A DNA stretch of 64,000 nucleotides from Elephas maximus indicus (lineage: Eukaryota > Chordata > Mammalia > Proboscidea > Elephantidae), in NCBI RefSeq assembly GCF_024166365.1, contig NC_064820.1:92766001-92830000 (forward strand). Direction: 5' to 3'. Below the pieces are notes generated by a model. The model was not told the origin of the DNA. It saw only the letters and a list, made by a program, of their open reading frames with translations, and ran no database searches. A program made the translations under genes and the position numbers. Shown piece by piece: positions 44,796-56,384 of the stretch (positions are counted from its first letter, which is position 1; each line of letters starts with the position of its first letter).

Positions 44796-46225
44796 CATTA
44801 TGGATAGAGATACAAAAATCCTCACCAAATACTAAGAAAATCAAACAGCATATTAAAAAGTCACACACCATGATTAAATGGGATTTATTCCAGGAATGCA
44901 GGAATGGTTCAACATTAGAAAATCAATCAATATCATACCCCACATCAATAGAATAAAGGAGAACCACATGACCATCTCTATGGATGTAGAAAAAGCATTT
45001 TTAAAAAATCCAACACCCTTTCTTGATGAAAACACTCAAGAAGATTGGAATAGAAAAAAATGTCCTCAATGTGATTCAGGGGCATATACTAAGAGCCAGG
45101 AGGCACCATTATACTTAATACAAAAAGATTGAAAGCTTTCCCCTTGAAATCAGGAGGAAGACAACAAGGGTTCCTACTCTCACGACTTCTTTTTAATATT
45201 GTATTAGAAGTCCTGGCCAGAGCAATAACACAAGAAAAAGGAGTAAAGTTTCCATATTAGAAAAGAAGAAGTAAAATTATCTTTATTCACAGATGACATA
45301 TAGAAATTCCAAGGAGTCTTCAAGAAAGCTCTTCTAGCTAATAGAGGAATTTAACAAAGTTGCAGGGTACAAGGCTAATAAACAAAAATCAGGTGGGTTT
45401 CTATATACCACTAAGGAGAAACCTAAAAAATAAATTAGGGGAAGAATTCCACTTATAATAGCATCTAAGGGAATAAAATACCTAGGAATAAATTTAACCA
45501 GAGATATGAAGGACTTGAACAATGAAGTTTATAAAACACTGCTGAAAGAGATTAAATAAATGGAAAGATGTTCCAAGTTAAATGGATTAGAAGGCTTAAT
45601 ATTGTTAAGGTGTCAATGCTACCAAAAGTGATCTATAGATTCAATAAAATCCTGATCAAAAGTCCAACAGCCTTCTTTACAGAAATGGAAAAACTAATCT
45701 CCAGCTTTATATGCAATGACAAAGGGCCCCAAATACCTAAAGCAATGTTGAAAGAGAAGAACAAAGTAGGAGGTCTCACACTCCCTGGTTTTAAAACATA
45801 CTATGCATCTATAGTAAACAAAACAGGCTGTTACTGGTATAACAATAGACATATCAATGGAATAGAATTGACAGTCCAGAAATAAACCCACTGATTTTTA
45901 ACAAAAGTGCTAAGTTTATTCAATGGAGAAAGAAGAGTGTCTTCAAAATGGTTTCGGGAAAATTGGATTTCCACATGCTGAAACATGAAACAGGAGACAT
46001 GATTCAAAGCATATAAAAAACAAATTCGAAGTAGATTAAACACCTAGATGTGCAAACTAAAACCATAAAATTTTAGAAGGAAATGCAGGGGCAATGCTGT
46101 TGGGGCTAGTTTTAACAATGGATTATCTAATATAATAACAAAAGCGCAAACAGAAAAAAGATAAAACAAAAATTAAAAACTTTTGTTCTCATCAAAAGAC
46201 TTTACAAAAAAAGTCAAAAGACAAG
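44796..46225 (+). mobile_element. L1 'J' ORF2 fragment, right part
   Basis: Resumes L1 after [31 protein letters not shown], a LFTDD-like region near 45285, [20 protein letters not shown] and [20 protein letters not shown]. It continues towards the ORF2 end (AAAAGACTTTACAAAAAAAG) and stops at 46225, where an LTR fragment starts. Frameshifts and stops are frequent. This L1 is older than RTE I. Confidence 0.87.
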
Positions 46226-46281
46226 TGTTATGGATTACACTGTGTTTCCCAAAAATAAGTGTTGTAAATCCTAACCCCTAT
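46226..46281 (+). mobile_element. MaLR-type LTR 5' fragment
   Basis: TGTTATGGATTACACTGTGT, TTCCCAAAAATAAGTG and TTGTAAATCCTAACCCCTAT match the start of a MaLR LTR read forward. Only 56 bp remain before RTE K; the continuation was not found on the other side. Confidence 0.65.
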
Positions 46282-47170
46282 GTTTTTGTTGTTGTTGTTG
46301 TTAGGTGCCGTTGAGTCAGTTGTGACTTATAGTGACCCTATGCACAATAGAAAGAAACACTGCCAGGTCCTGAGCCATCCTTACAATCGTTGTTATGCTT
46401 GAGCTGATTGTTGCAGCCACTGTGTCAATCTACCTCATTGAGGGTCTTCCTCTTTTCCGCTGATCCTTTACTTTGCCAAGCATTATGCCCTTCTCCAGAG
46501 ACTGATCCCTCCTGACAACATGTCCAAAATATGTAAAACGCAGTCTTGCCACCCTCGCTTCTAAGGAGCGTTCTTGCTATACGTCTTCAAAGACAGATTT
46601 GTTCATTCTTTTGGCAGTCCATGGTATATTCGATATTCTTAGCCAATACCCCAATTCAAAGGAGTCAATTCTTTGGTCTTCCTTATTCATTGTTCAGCTT
46701 TCACATGCATATGATATGATTGAAAATATCATGGCTTGAGTCAGGCACACCTTAGTCTTCAAAGTGACAGCTTTACTTTTCAACACTTTAAAGAGGTCCT
46801 TTGCAGCAGATTTGCCAGTGCAACGCACCTTTTGATTTCTTGACTGCTGCTTCCATGGCTGTTGATTGTGGATCCAAGTAAACCGAAATCCTTGACAACT
46901 TCAATCTTTTCTCCATTTATCTTGATGTTGCTCATTGGTCCAGTTGTGAGGATTTGTGTTTTCTTTATGTTGAGCCACAATCCATACTGAAAGCTGTGGT
47001 CTTTGATCTTCATTAGTAAATGCTTCAAGTTCTTTTCACTTTCAGCAAGCAAGGTTGTGTCATCTGCATAACGCAGGTTGTTAATGAGTCTTCCTCCAAT
47101 CCTGATGCCCTGTTTTTCTTGTAGTCCACCTTCTCAGATTATTTGCTCAGGATACAGATTGAATATATAT
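46282..47170 (-). mobile_element. RTE LINE 'K', 3' part only
   Basis: The tail (TTGTTGTTGTTGTTAGGTGC on the plus strand) is followed by the C-terminal and RT-end regions. The minus translation at 46780-47052 gives LAESEKNLKHLLMKIKDHSF and NIKKTQILTTGPMSN, the part just after YADD. It is 5'-truncated near the ATTGAATATATATGG position. No clear target-site duplication was found. Confidence 0.9.
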
Positions 47171-48298
47171 GGTCAATTGGTCTCTCTTCTCCTGGAGCAA
47201 CAGAGGAAGAAGGAGATTCAGGAGTAGAAAGAGGATATGGAATATGAGTCTAATTGCCTCCATGAACAAGTGCCTCCTTTGCCATGTAACCAGAAGAACT
47301 GGATAATGCCCGGCTATCATTACTGAGCATTTTGAACAAAGTTTTTATAGAAGAATCCTGATCAAAAGGGAAAAAATAAAGAAGATAATTTCAAATTCTC
47401 ATGGAATCCAGATTTTCTGTAGCCACAGAGGCTAAATGAATCCCTGTCTTAGGCTGGGTTCTTTAGAGAAGGAAAACCAGTAAGATGTATAAATATATAC
47501 ATAGACAGAAATTTATATCTAGGAAATGGCTCACACGATTATAGAGTCTGGAACATCCCAAGTCCATGGATCAGGATAGATGCTTCTCCCGATTAACATA
47601 GCTGCAGGGGCTGGTGAACCCAAGATTGGCAGGTCGGAGAGCAGGGTTCTTGCTCACAGGCTGTGAAGATCAACCAATACCAAGACTGGCAGGTAAGCTG
47701 CTACCTCAAGTCCCAAGAACTAGAGATCAGATGAACAGGAGCCAGCTGCAGGATCCCAGTGCAGGCAAAAGCCAGAACATCCACTCTATTCAGATGCAGG
47801 CCACATGCCCAGGGAAACTCCCTTTCAACTGATTGGCTACTCAAAGCAGATCCCATCATAGGGGTGATCACATACGGAACATTGAGAATCATGGCCCAGC
47901 CAAGCTGACACACAGTCTTAACCATCACAGCCCCACAAACTCATGCCCTGAGATATCTTTAAACTTTAAACCAAAAATATCCCTTGACGACTTTTTAAAA
48001 ACAAACAATAGTTTAGCTTAACTAGTAAAGAATGTCTGCCTTGAGCATTGTGCTCTTTTAAGATCTATCTGTATGGAATCAAATTGACGACGGCAACTCA
48101 AAAGATTAAATAGGTACCTTAACGAGCAGTGAGTTTATGTTAATGGGGTAGGAGCAACTCAGAAAAGGAGGGTGAGAATGGTTGTACAACTTGAAGAACG
48201 TAGTTAATGTCACTTAATTGTACATTTAGAAATTATTGAATTGGTTTATGTTCTGCTGTGTATATTCTCAACCACAACAAAAATTATTAAAAAAAAAA
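47171..48298 (+). mobile_element. L1-type 3' UTR fragment split by an LTR
   Basis: The left part (47171-47444) contains GGTCTCTCTTCTCCTGGAGC and CCAGAAGAACTGGATAATGC, resembling the L1 3' UTR segments at 62050-62180. The right part (47930-48298) contains TAGTTTAGCTTAACTAGTAA, GTTTATGTTAATGGGGTAGG and TACAACTTGAAGAACGTAG, and ends in AATTATT plus an A-run. It is probably one 3' UTR, perhaps the end of L1 J, but the stretch that would join them is missing. Confidence 0.6.
47445..47929 (-). mobile_element. MaLR (MLT1-like) solo LTR
   Basis: 485 bp beginning TGTCTTAGGCTGGGTTCTTT and ending AACCATCACA. The inner landmarks GGAAATGGCTCACACGATTA, CAACTGATTGGCTACTC and CATGGCCCAGCCAAGCTGAC are those of MLT1-type LTRs read in reverse. 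ATCCC and GCCCC flank it, a poor 5-bp duplication. Confidence 0.78.
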
Positions 48299-48539
48299 AT
48301 TAATAAGAATTCCCACTCTATCCTAAGACAATGTCTGTGGTGTTGAATCTTCTGTACTGTTAAGAAACTAAGACAGTGTAAGCCGATCATATATCCAAGT
48401 TTGCCTGGGATAGTTAACTTTATGCTTGTTATTCTGGCAAATTATTAATAGGGCTCCCAATTTAATGCTCAAAAAATAAAAAAACTTTATTTGGGTGATA
48501 AATTATATAGTCAGCCTGGGTTAAGGTATACAAATTCAG
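48299..48539. other. No recognised feature
   Basis: Short AT-rich stretch after the L1 A-tail; nothing identified. Confidence 0.5.
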
Positions 48540-49070
48540 TCAATGGCTTAAGCAGAGAAGTGATGTGATTTGACTTTTGATCTAGAGTAATAAAAAAAAA
48601 AACAAACCCAGTGCCATCGAGTCAATTCCGACTCATAGAGTAATGGATGGATTCAAATGAGGTGAGTCTAGAGTTCAGATACTTGTTAAGAGGCTATCAT
48701 AATAATCTACACATAAGTAGGTAAAATCTTGATTAAAGTAATGCAGTGGAGATAGAGAAAGGTAAATACTAGGCTGGCAACACTTGGTGCCTGGTAGAAG
48801 TGAAGAACAGGAGAATCTGTTGATGCCCATTTTCTTTTTAGACTTAGGGTTCAAGAGAAAGAATGATTTTGGAAATAGGAAGAGTATAATCTGTTGCAGT
48901 TTCTCAGAAATTGGAGATCCTTGTGGGACATCCAGATGGACCATCCAAATAGCTTAAGTGACAGGTCTTCAAAGAAAATATATATTTGTGAGTCAATAGC
49001 AGATACTAATGACTCCAAGTAGAGACAGAAGAGCATATACAGAAAATCAAATCCTGAGAAACATTATCAT
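48540..49070 (+). repeat. Possible ancient interspersed repeat with a mini-SINE inside
   Basis: The order TTAAGCAGAGAAGTGATGTG, GAGGCTATCATAATAATCTA, GCAGTGGAGATAGAGAAAGG, GGAGATCCTTGTGGGACATC and GTGAGTCAATAGCAGATACT follows a long, old mammalian repeat that I recognise but cannot name with confidence. It is interrupted by a 5'-truncated AfroSINE end at 48592-48635. The 89-codon minus-strand frame is a by-product. Confidence 0.4.
48592..48635 (-). mobile_element. Very short (44 bp) AfroSINE 3' end insertion
   Basis: A-run plus CAAACCCAGTGCCATCGAG and TCAATTCCGACTCA, the reverse of an AfroSINE tail, with the rest missing. The perfect 9-bp duplication TAGAGTAAT at 48583-48591 and 48636-48644 shows that it is a genuine truncated insertion rather than an eroded SINE. 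Confidence 0.92.
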
Positions 49071-50065
49071 TTTGATAGACAAAGCTAAAGGGCCCTAAAA
49101 GAAAACAAAAAAAGAGTGACAATATTTTCTAATGGACATAGGCTTTTACACAATCATATTTGTTCTAGTTGTCTTTTGCTATGTAAGAGATCACCCAGTG
49201 GCTACCTCCCACGTGAAAAACACATTCATTCCCTCTCAAGACTGTCCCCATATCTTAAGTTTTAGCATCAGGCTCAAGCTTAAGTTCAGGTATGTTATCT
49301 AGGTCAACACCATATGTAGATGAGGTTTCTTAGCATCAATTTCTCTCAGTCTGAAGAACTATGAGCTAAAGAGACAAGTTAACTGCCTACCACATACCCA
49401 ACACACATTAAGGAAATAAATTTTCAAAAGAGGAACATAGCTCAGTTCCATAGCAGTTCTGAAATTTAGCCAGGCACATGTTGCCAGTTTCTTGCTCCCT
49501 GTGAGTGGTTCTCCACAGCACTTAGTTTTTCCCTTTGAACCACTCTTCTTTTTCCACAAGGTATTTCCTGTATTTGAGCTAAACAGTTTTTCAATCTGCT
49601 TCCTGCCTATAGAAATTTAGAGATCCAAAGACCTATTTTCATTTTAAATGGTCTGTGTCTCTATAATTCTAAATTACTATAACGTTTTTAAAATTTTTGT
49701 AGGTTTCTTATATATCAATTTATAAACCCCCCATTAATCAAATGCTTCACCCACAAATTTCTTTGAGAGATAACATTTTCTACCTTGGGCCCCTGTAGCA
49801 CTGTGGCAAAATATCTTAAACATCCTTAGAAGCCCCACTGTTTAACAGAGACGGTCTACAAGACAAGCTCTTAAGATTTTTTTAGAAGTCTTTATGTCAA
49901 GCAAATAGGGTCTACGAAACAGACTTAAATAATTCTGGGATCTAAACAAGAATAAAATCTTCCCCTTGCCTTTACCTTTACCTTAAGGCTTAATTTTCTT
50001 GACAGCTCCTTGGAATTGATCTTTGCCTTAAGACAGTTTCTTATTTTGGGGACCTTTAAAACCAG
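49071..50065. other. No gene; nothing firmly recognised
   Basis: TTCTAGTTGTCTTTTGCTAT at 49160 faintly resembles the start of an old repeat also suspected at 50815. No coding evidence: the minus-strand frame at 49359-49559 has no domain. Confidence 0.45.
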
Positions 50066-50230
50066 TAGAACTAGTTGCTGTCAAGACCATTTCAACTCAT
50101 GGCAATCCCATGTATGTCAGTATACAACTGTGTTCCACAGAGTTTTCAGTGGCTAATTTTTCCAAAGTAGATCACCAGGCCTTTCTTCTGAGAGGCCTCC
50201 AGGTGGATTGGAATATTAATCTTTGGGAAC
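50066..50230 (-). mobile_element. AfroSINE-related SINE (long-body type), decayed
   Basis: Reverse: TTGCTGTCAAGACCATTTCA, TTCCACAGAGTTTTCAGTGG, CACCAGGCCTTTCTTCTGAG and GCCTCCAGGTGGATTGGAA. The head is missing beyond ATTAATC. Confidence 0.8.
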
Positions 50231-50235
50231 CTCTG

Positions 50236-50450
50236 TTGCTGTTGTTGTTGTTAGTTGCTTTTGAGTCAATTCTGACTCATGGTGACCCCGTAAGTACAGA
50301 ATAGAACTGCTCCATAGCGTTTCCAAGGCTGTGTCTTTTCAGAAGCAGATTGTCAGGCTTGTCATCCAAGGCACCTCTGAGTGGATTGGAACCACCAACC
50401 TTTTGGCTAGTAGTCGAGAGCTTAACCATTTGCATCACCCAAGGACCCCT
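50236..50450 (-). mobile_element. AfroSINE-related SINE (long-body type)
   Basis: Reverse: TTGTTGTTGTTAGTTGCTTT tail, GTCAATTCTGACTCATGGTG, GCGTTTCCAAGGCTGTGTCT, CATCCAAGGCACCTCTGAGT and head complement CTTAACCATTTGCATCACCC. It lies directly beside the copy at 50066 in the same orientation, so it may have inserted into or next to that copy. Confidence 0.88.
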
Positions 50451-51223
50451 GGGAATGTTCACTGGCTGGAAAAACTGTCTGAACTCTACAGTTTCTCTAA
50501 ACTTTGATTGAAAATGACAATTTGTTCATTTATCTTCCCATGTATTTTATTTTTAGCAGCTAGAAAAAACAAACACAAAGCATCATCAACGATCTGTCCA
50601 GAAATCTCCTTAGCTAATAGTTCATTGTATGCATTCATAATTTTTACATAACCAAAGGCAACAGTATTACCAAACTACCTAACAAGTGCACCCCTTCCTC
50701 CAGATTTCAGTAACATTTTCTCACTTTCCTCCAAGCCCTTAATGACAGCCTTCTCAAGGTCCATATGTTCTGTCCACTGCCTGATCCCCAAAACAGCACC
50801 TCACTTTCAGGTACCAATTGCTGTTCCAGTTATTTATTGATGCATAACAAACTACTCAAATTTAGTGGCATAAACAACCATGTCATTATGCTTCTGGAAA
50901 TCAGATATATTCCAGAATATGTATCTATTAATATCATTAGTGAAACCCATGCCTCTTTAAGAACTGTGAACATGCGCTCCATCAAAATGCATCATTATTA
51001 GAAATAGAATACGTACTGGGCTGGGAGGACCCATAAAGTGGGCTCACGGGTTTGAAAATCTTTGTTGCCTGAAGCTTTTATCTTCAAATCTATATCTCTT
51101 TCATCCTTAGAAAATGGAATGTAATGCTCAGCAAGAGGAACTGAAACATGACTTGTTAGCAGGGATGACCATGTTCCTCCCACAAAAATTCTGCTCCCTT
51201 CATATGGCTAATTTTCTACTTAA
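50451..51223. other. No gene; possible old repeat near 50815
   Basis: GGTACCAATTGCTGTTCCAG, TATTTATTGATGCATAACAA and AACTACTCAAATTTAGTGGC resemble a common mammalian repeat with 'ttatctattgctgcataacaaaccac'. The family is not certain. The remainder is unassigned. Confidence 0.45.
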
Positions 51224-51380
51224 AACAAAAAAACACTGCCATCAAGCCAATTCCGACTCATAGTGACCTTATAGGACAGAGTAGAACTGCCCCATAGAGT
51301 TTCCAAGGAGCGCCTGGTGGATATTGAACTGCTGACCTCTTGGTTAACAGCCATAGCACTTAACCACTATGCCACCAGGG
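51224..51380 (-). mobile_element. AfroSINE (short-body type)
   Basis: Reverse: CTGCCATCAAGCCAATTCCG, GGACAGAGTAGAACTGCCCC, GGAGCGCCTGGTGGATATTG and head complement CACTTAACCACTATGCCACC. TTTCTACTTAA and TTTCTGCTTAT flank it as a likely diverged target-site duplication. Confidence 0.93.
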
Positions 51381-53057
51381 TTTCTGCTTATTCTCGCTAA
51401 ATTGTCTTATAGTTCAAAGTTACAAAAAGTTGTAATTAAATCCAACAAAACCATCCATCATTTTTATGATTTCTGGTATCATTTACGCATACATAGGCAA
51501 AATTATTCACAGATGTAGCAGACTGGGCTGTTTTTGTCTGTGTGTTAGAAAAAAGGAAAGGGAATACTCAGAAATATTAGTCATTTTCCTTCCTTTGTAT
51601 ACATTTTTTATTAGTTCTGACATGCACTGTGTACTACACAATATAAACTAAGCACTTCAATTCAGCTCATTAAAAGTATTGACACACAGCAGGAAAATCA
51701 GAATTAAGGTAATTATATGTTGAACATCTTCCAAGAGATTCTACCCTCTGGCTGCGAAAGAATGAGCTCAAAAGAACACCGCAATTACTTCTCCGCTCTC
51801 ACTTGCTGCCTAAAACAGCACATATTTAGTAATATATTGGGAGAGGTTTTTGAAAGTTACACAATTTGCCTTCATATTTTAATTACTTAATTCATTTCTT
51901 CCTTCAAAAAATTATTTTATCTCATGCTTTAAGGGAATGAATGCTTGTGTAAAGTCAACAAAACGTGAGCCAGAAAAAGATAATAAAATTTCATACTCCA
52001 TTCGTTTTATTTCAGTACTGAAGCACTTTCCAGCTCATCTTATTTGCATATAGGCAAAATACATCACAGCTTTTATCAATAAAATCTGAGAAAGAGTAGA
52101 TAAGTATAAGCAATCTCATGTTTTTCCTTATCTACTGAAAATCAATAGACTTAGAAACTGTAACTTCAGCCTCTGATAGGTCAATTTTTGTTCAAAGAAA
52201 ATCTACACACTGTCAAAAAACTTCAGATATTGCTAAAAAAGTTCTATATACTTTATTCTAAAATTAGCTACTTACTAATAAATACCTAAAATATTGTACT
52301 GTATGCAAAACAAGTAAATTTGTAGATTTAATTTTGTCAATAAATTTTAGAAAATAATGACCTTTTAAAATTCATAGTATGATTATTTCCACAGACACAA
52401 AAGTGAAGCGAAATGGTGAATTAAGGCTTGTGCCAAAATTTATTGCTTTGATTCAGTTACCTGGATATTTCACAAGGAAAAGTCTTAACCTCAATCCTGT
52501 GTTTCACTTTGGTCACTTTTTGCCCTTGGAAGATTATTCCATTATTTGTTTAAAATCCTTTTGTATACTATAAGCAAAACTAAATATACTACATATTCTT
52601 AAAAATATGAGATTAACATTTTATTGGAAAATCGATTGTAAGTGTTGTTTTAAATTTTCTGGCATAGCTAAATTTTTCTTGTAACATTTATAATTTCAAC
52701 TGGCTCACTAGTAAAATAACATACCATTTGGCTATGATGAACTAACACTATGTACTACATTCACAAATAGAATCACTAGTCAAAAAAAAAGCTAAAAATT
52801 TAAAATTATAGTACAGATGCTTTAGATTTCTCTTTAAAATAATATACAGTGATACTTGATAAAATGGAGAAAAATGATCTAATATTGCCAGGAACAATGA
52901 AATTCGTAAAAACATAAAGTATTTCATGTTTTCTTTTCAAGTTTAGCATATCTTCCTATCCAATATGGAGACATTGAAATTAACGTGTTTTTTCTAAATT
53001 ATTACTGGAGCTGTCAATTTCAAATACTTAAAAAATCATTATACAGTTAAAATATCG
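51381..53057. other. AT-rich, no recognised feature
   Basis: Longest stretch in the right half with no recognisable repeat or gene. Short frames such as 52379-52573 have no domain, and no splice-supported exon was seen. Confidence 0.5.
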
Positions 53058-53262
53058 TTGTTGTTACTTGCCTTGGAGTCAGTTCTGACTCATGGCTATC
53101 CCATATGTGCAGTGTAGAACTGTTCCACAGAGTTTTCAAGGCTGTGATCTTTCAGAAGTTGATTGCTAGGCCTGTCTTCCAAGGCGCCTCTGGGTAGGTT
53201 TGAACTGCAAGCCTTTTGGCTAGTTGTGGAGCATTTAACCATTTGCACCACACATAGACTGA
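53058..53262 (-). mobile_element. AfroSINE-related SINE (long-body type)
   Basis: Reverse: GTTGTTGTTACTTGCCTTGG, GTCAGTTCTGACTCATGGCT, TTCAAGGCTGTGATCTTTCA, CTTCCAAGGCGCCTCTGGGT and head complement TTTAACCATTTGCACCACAC. The most complete copy of this SINE type in the window. Confidence 0.9.
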
Positions 53263-54615
53263 CATTCATCTAAAATAAGATGTGTAAATTATATAGTTCC
53301 ACCAATGCCAAGGAAAGAAATTCATTACCTAAAAAATTTCCATAACTTCATAACATTTAGGCAGTACAGAAACCACCTAAATGTTTTAAATTTTGTTCAT
53401 AGACGCTTATCTTAATAAAGCAAAAACAGACACACACACACACACACAAAAGCCCTCTTCCACATGTTGTCTTTGCTTAGACCTTGGGTACTATCAAACT
53501 GGAAAGTCTTCAGAGAATATTAACACTCTAATACAATGTCAGCTGTTAATATTTTGTAATGTATTAATTTTAGAGGTCATAAAAGCTATATTCTCAAAGA
53601 AAGAGAGAGTGTGACTCTTGGAATCATGGAGAAGAGTTTGCAGGAGAAGTGTCACAGCATGGGAGGAACAGGAATAGAGCTCATAGGCTAAGAGATCCAA
53701 AGACAATATTTTTTTCTAAATAACAGTTTTGTTTAATGTAGGTACTGACACAACCATGTATGACCCTGAAATGAGACACTAGAAAATCAAGTATAAAGCT
53801 GCTAAGCATCTTAGAGCAAAGCAAAAGTAATACGTTCCTTTCAACCTTCCACTTGGGTTAAGACAGAAATAAATAGCTAGAAACTGCCCTGAGAGACCCA
53901 TGTAAAACAGCCCCCACAGTAACACTGGGCAGCTCTGGCAAAGAGTAAGGAAAAGAGTATTCAGCCTTGTGCCTAGATCCTTGTTTTTTTAATTATTTAA
54001 AACATTTTATGCTGTTTTATCCTCTATCAACCTGGATCTTCCTTTATATCCTCCCCACTCAGTGCTGTGTCCCTTGCAAATGGAGAAAAAGGGGTCAGAG
54101 ATGGCTCTCAGATTCTGGTCTGGGATAACCAGCAAATGGGAATAGCACCGAAGAAAAGGCAAACTGCGATGAATAGATTTGTGGTACAGGATGGAATTTC
54201 ACCAAGGTCATGCATTCAGTTTTATACATGCTGAGTTTCTGGTGCCATGTGACATCATATGGGGAGCTTATGGTCAAAACTGCCCAATGAAAGCAGCATA
54301 GATAGAAGTCAGTTTAAGTACATAAGGAGAAGGGCATTATCTTCAAAAATAAAAGAAGATGGCGGGTTTGGCATTTATGATGGAAAGGAATGAGAAGAGC
54401 TTTTTCTCCTCTTAGTATCTTTAGGGGAAAATCACCTCTTCAGATTTCTTTGACCTTTATGTGTTGGAATCTAAGAATCTATTGTAGTATTTCCCTGATA
54501 TATTTTGAATCCTTAAAGTCTAATGCTTGCTTCTGTCACCTTTTCTTATTTTAGGAATTCCAAATTTTCTAAGAATTTAAAGTCATTTTAACTTTGGATC
54601 TTTACATTTCCTACC
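53263..54615. other. No gene; (CA)n and possible old repeat
   Basis: A (CA)n run lies at about 53421-53444. The stretch 54180-54260 (CATGCATTCAGTTTTATACA, TGCTGAGTTTCTGGTGCCAT) resembles part of the unnamed ancient repeat suspected at 48540. Otherwise nothing identified. Confidence 0.45.
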
Positions 54616-54698
54616 TGTCTTAGTCATCTAGTGCTGCTATAACAGAAATACCACAAGCAGATGGTTTCAACACACAGAAGTTTATTCTTTCACAGTCT

Positions 54699-54841
54699 AA
54701 CCTGTTGCCATCGAGTCAATTCTGACTCATAGAGATCCTATAGGACAGAGTAGAACTGCCCCATAGAGTTTCCAAGGAACGCCTGGCAGATTTGAACTGC
54801 CAACCTTTTGGTTAGCAGCCGTAGCACTTAACCACTACACC
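54699..54841 (-). mobile_element. AfroSINE inside the MaLR LTR
   Basis: Reverse: CTGTTGCCATCGAGTCAATT, GGACAGAGTAGAACTGCCCC, GGTTAGCAGCCGTAGCACTT and head complement AACCACTACACCAG. The LTR reads CACAGTCTA on the left and GTAGGCTAG on the right, contiguous once the SINE is removed. Confidence 0.92.
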
Positions 54842-55154
54842 AGTAGGCTAGAAATTCAAATTCAGGACGTCTGCTCCAGGGGAAGGCTTTCTCTCTGTCA
54901 GCTGTGGGGGAAAGGCCTGGTCATCAATCTTCTCCTGGCCTAGGAGCTTCTCGGGTACAAGAACCCCTCATCCAAAGAACATACTCTGCTCCTGGTACTG
55001 CTTTCTTGCTGGTATGAGGTCCCCATGTCTCTCTGCTCGCTTCTCACTTTTATATCTCAAAAGAGATTGGTTTAAGATACAATCTAGTCGTGTAGATCTC
55101 ATCAACATAATTGCCACTAATCCATCTCATTAAGATCATAGAGACAGGATTTAC

Positions 55155-56384
55155 GAGGCGGAACCAAGATGGCAGAATAGGCGGACGCTTCCATAGAGCC
55201 CTCATCACAACAAAGACCAGAAAAAACAAGCTGGGAGCCCTGAGCATCAAAGGCAAGCTTAGACAACGAACTGAGAGGCAGGGGGAGGAAGAGGCCATTC
55301 AGAAGTGGAAAGGAGTTACGGGACCTGAATCACGGGGAGCCCTCAGGCACCATTCCTGGAGCGGCGGCGGCGGAGGTGGTGGTGGCCAGCTGGTACTAGC
55401 ATTTGGCTGCAGTTTCCTCAGGGAGAAGCAGCCAGCCACACAGCCTACTCATACCTCCGGAACCTGAGGAGAACAGCGCTATGGGCTAAGTATTGCGTGT
55501 ATTTCACTGCGCCCCCCCATCCCCAAGCTGGCTTCAGCAGCTGAATACACCCTGGTGAACACCTACAGCCATCCTCACGTCCTTGGGGAAGGAAAACATT
55601 TGCAACTGGGGGGAAAAGATAATTTGCTAGCTACATTAACCAGGGGAGCTCAGGACAGAAGCAGCTCCTGTCCAGGCATAAACCGTCGCTGGACCTTGAG
55701 CACCTTTCCCTTCTGCATGGACCTCTGTGGGCCTATTTCAGGAGAATAGGCCCCTGTTGGCAAACTCCAACCATTTCAGCTGAGCGGTGGAGAGGTGGGT
55801 GTTTGATGTTTGACATTGCTTTGCCTGTTAAACAGGTTCCTCACCTAGCCACATCTGGGGCCTAAGGACTGGTAACTCCACTCAGGCCACCCAGCCACCT
55901 GCAACAGGGGTCCAAAGATAACTGGTACCTCCCAGTCCTTACAACCAAAAACATTGGGTGCCCATGGTCCCTCTGCAGAACCCACCCACGCTCAAGGGAA
56001 GAGAGACACGTTTTCCTCAGACACGCTTGGGAGTCAGTTCTCAACCCCCTGCCTTGTTCAGAGTATGACTCCCTGCTGCAATCAGATACAGGTATATAGG
56101 CCAATCACCCCTGCCCCTCTAAGACTATAGGACAGAGCCTGTACCACACACTTGATATCAGCTACCTGGAAACCTGAGCTGAATTCATACAAGAAAACTG
56201 AATGGACTCCTAGACTGATATACCTGATAACAGCTCTACCCAGCTGGGGACAGGACAGCAGAGCTCCAAAGGCTAAAATAATCAAGCTAGCCCACTCAAG
56301 CAACCCGTAGGGGTATACCAAAACAAAACAAAGCAAGCAGCTACGACATAGTAAGCAAGCATAAACTAACACAATAACTTCTAG
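55155..56384 (+). promoter_or_regulatory. L1 'E' 5' UTR, non-monomeric type
   Basis: Starts GAGGCGGAACCAAGATGGCA and includes a GGCGGCGGCGGAGGTGGTGG run near 55360. It lacks the 215-230 bp tandem units seen in the 5' UTRs of L1 D and L1 M and has different sequence after the first few dozen bases. The 5' UTR is expected to hold the internal promoter, by analogy with other mammalian L1s. Open frames across it are by-products. Confidence 0.8.

Noticed and set aside
55111-55467. 118-codon plus-strand frame ending in a glycine run
   Set aside because: It crosses the MaLR/L1 boundary and the L1 5' UTR; the glycines come from a GGC/GGT repeat.
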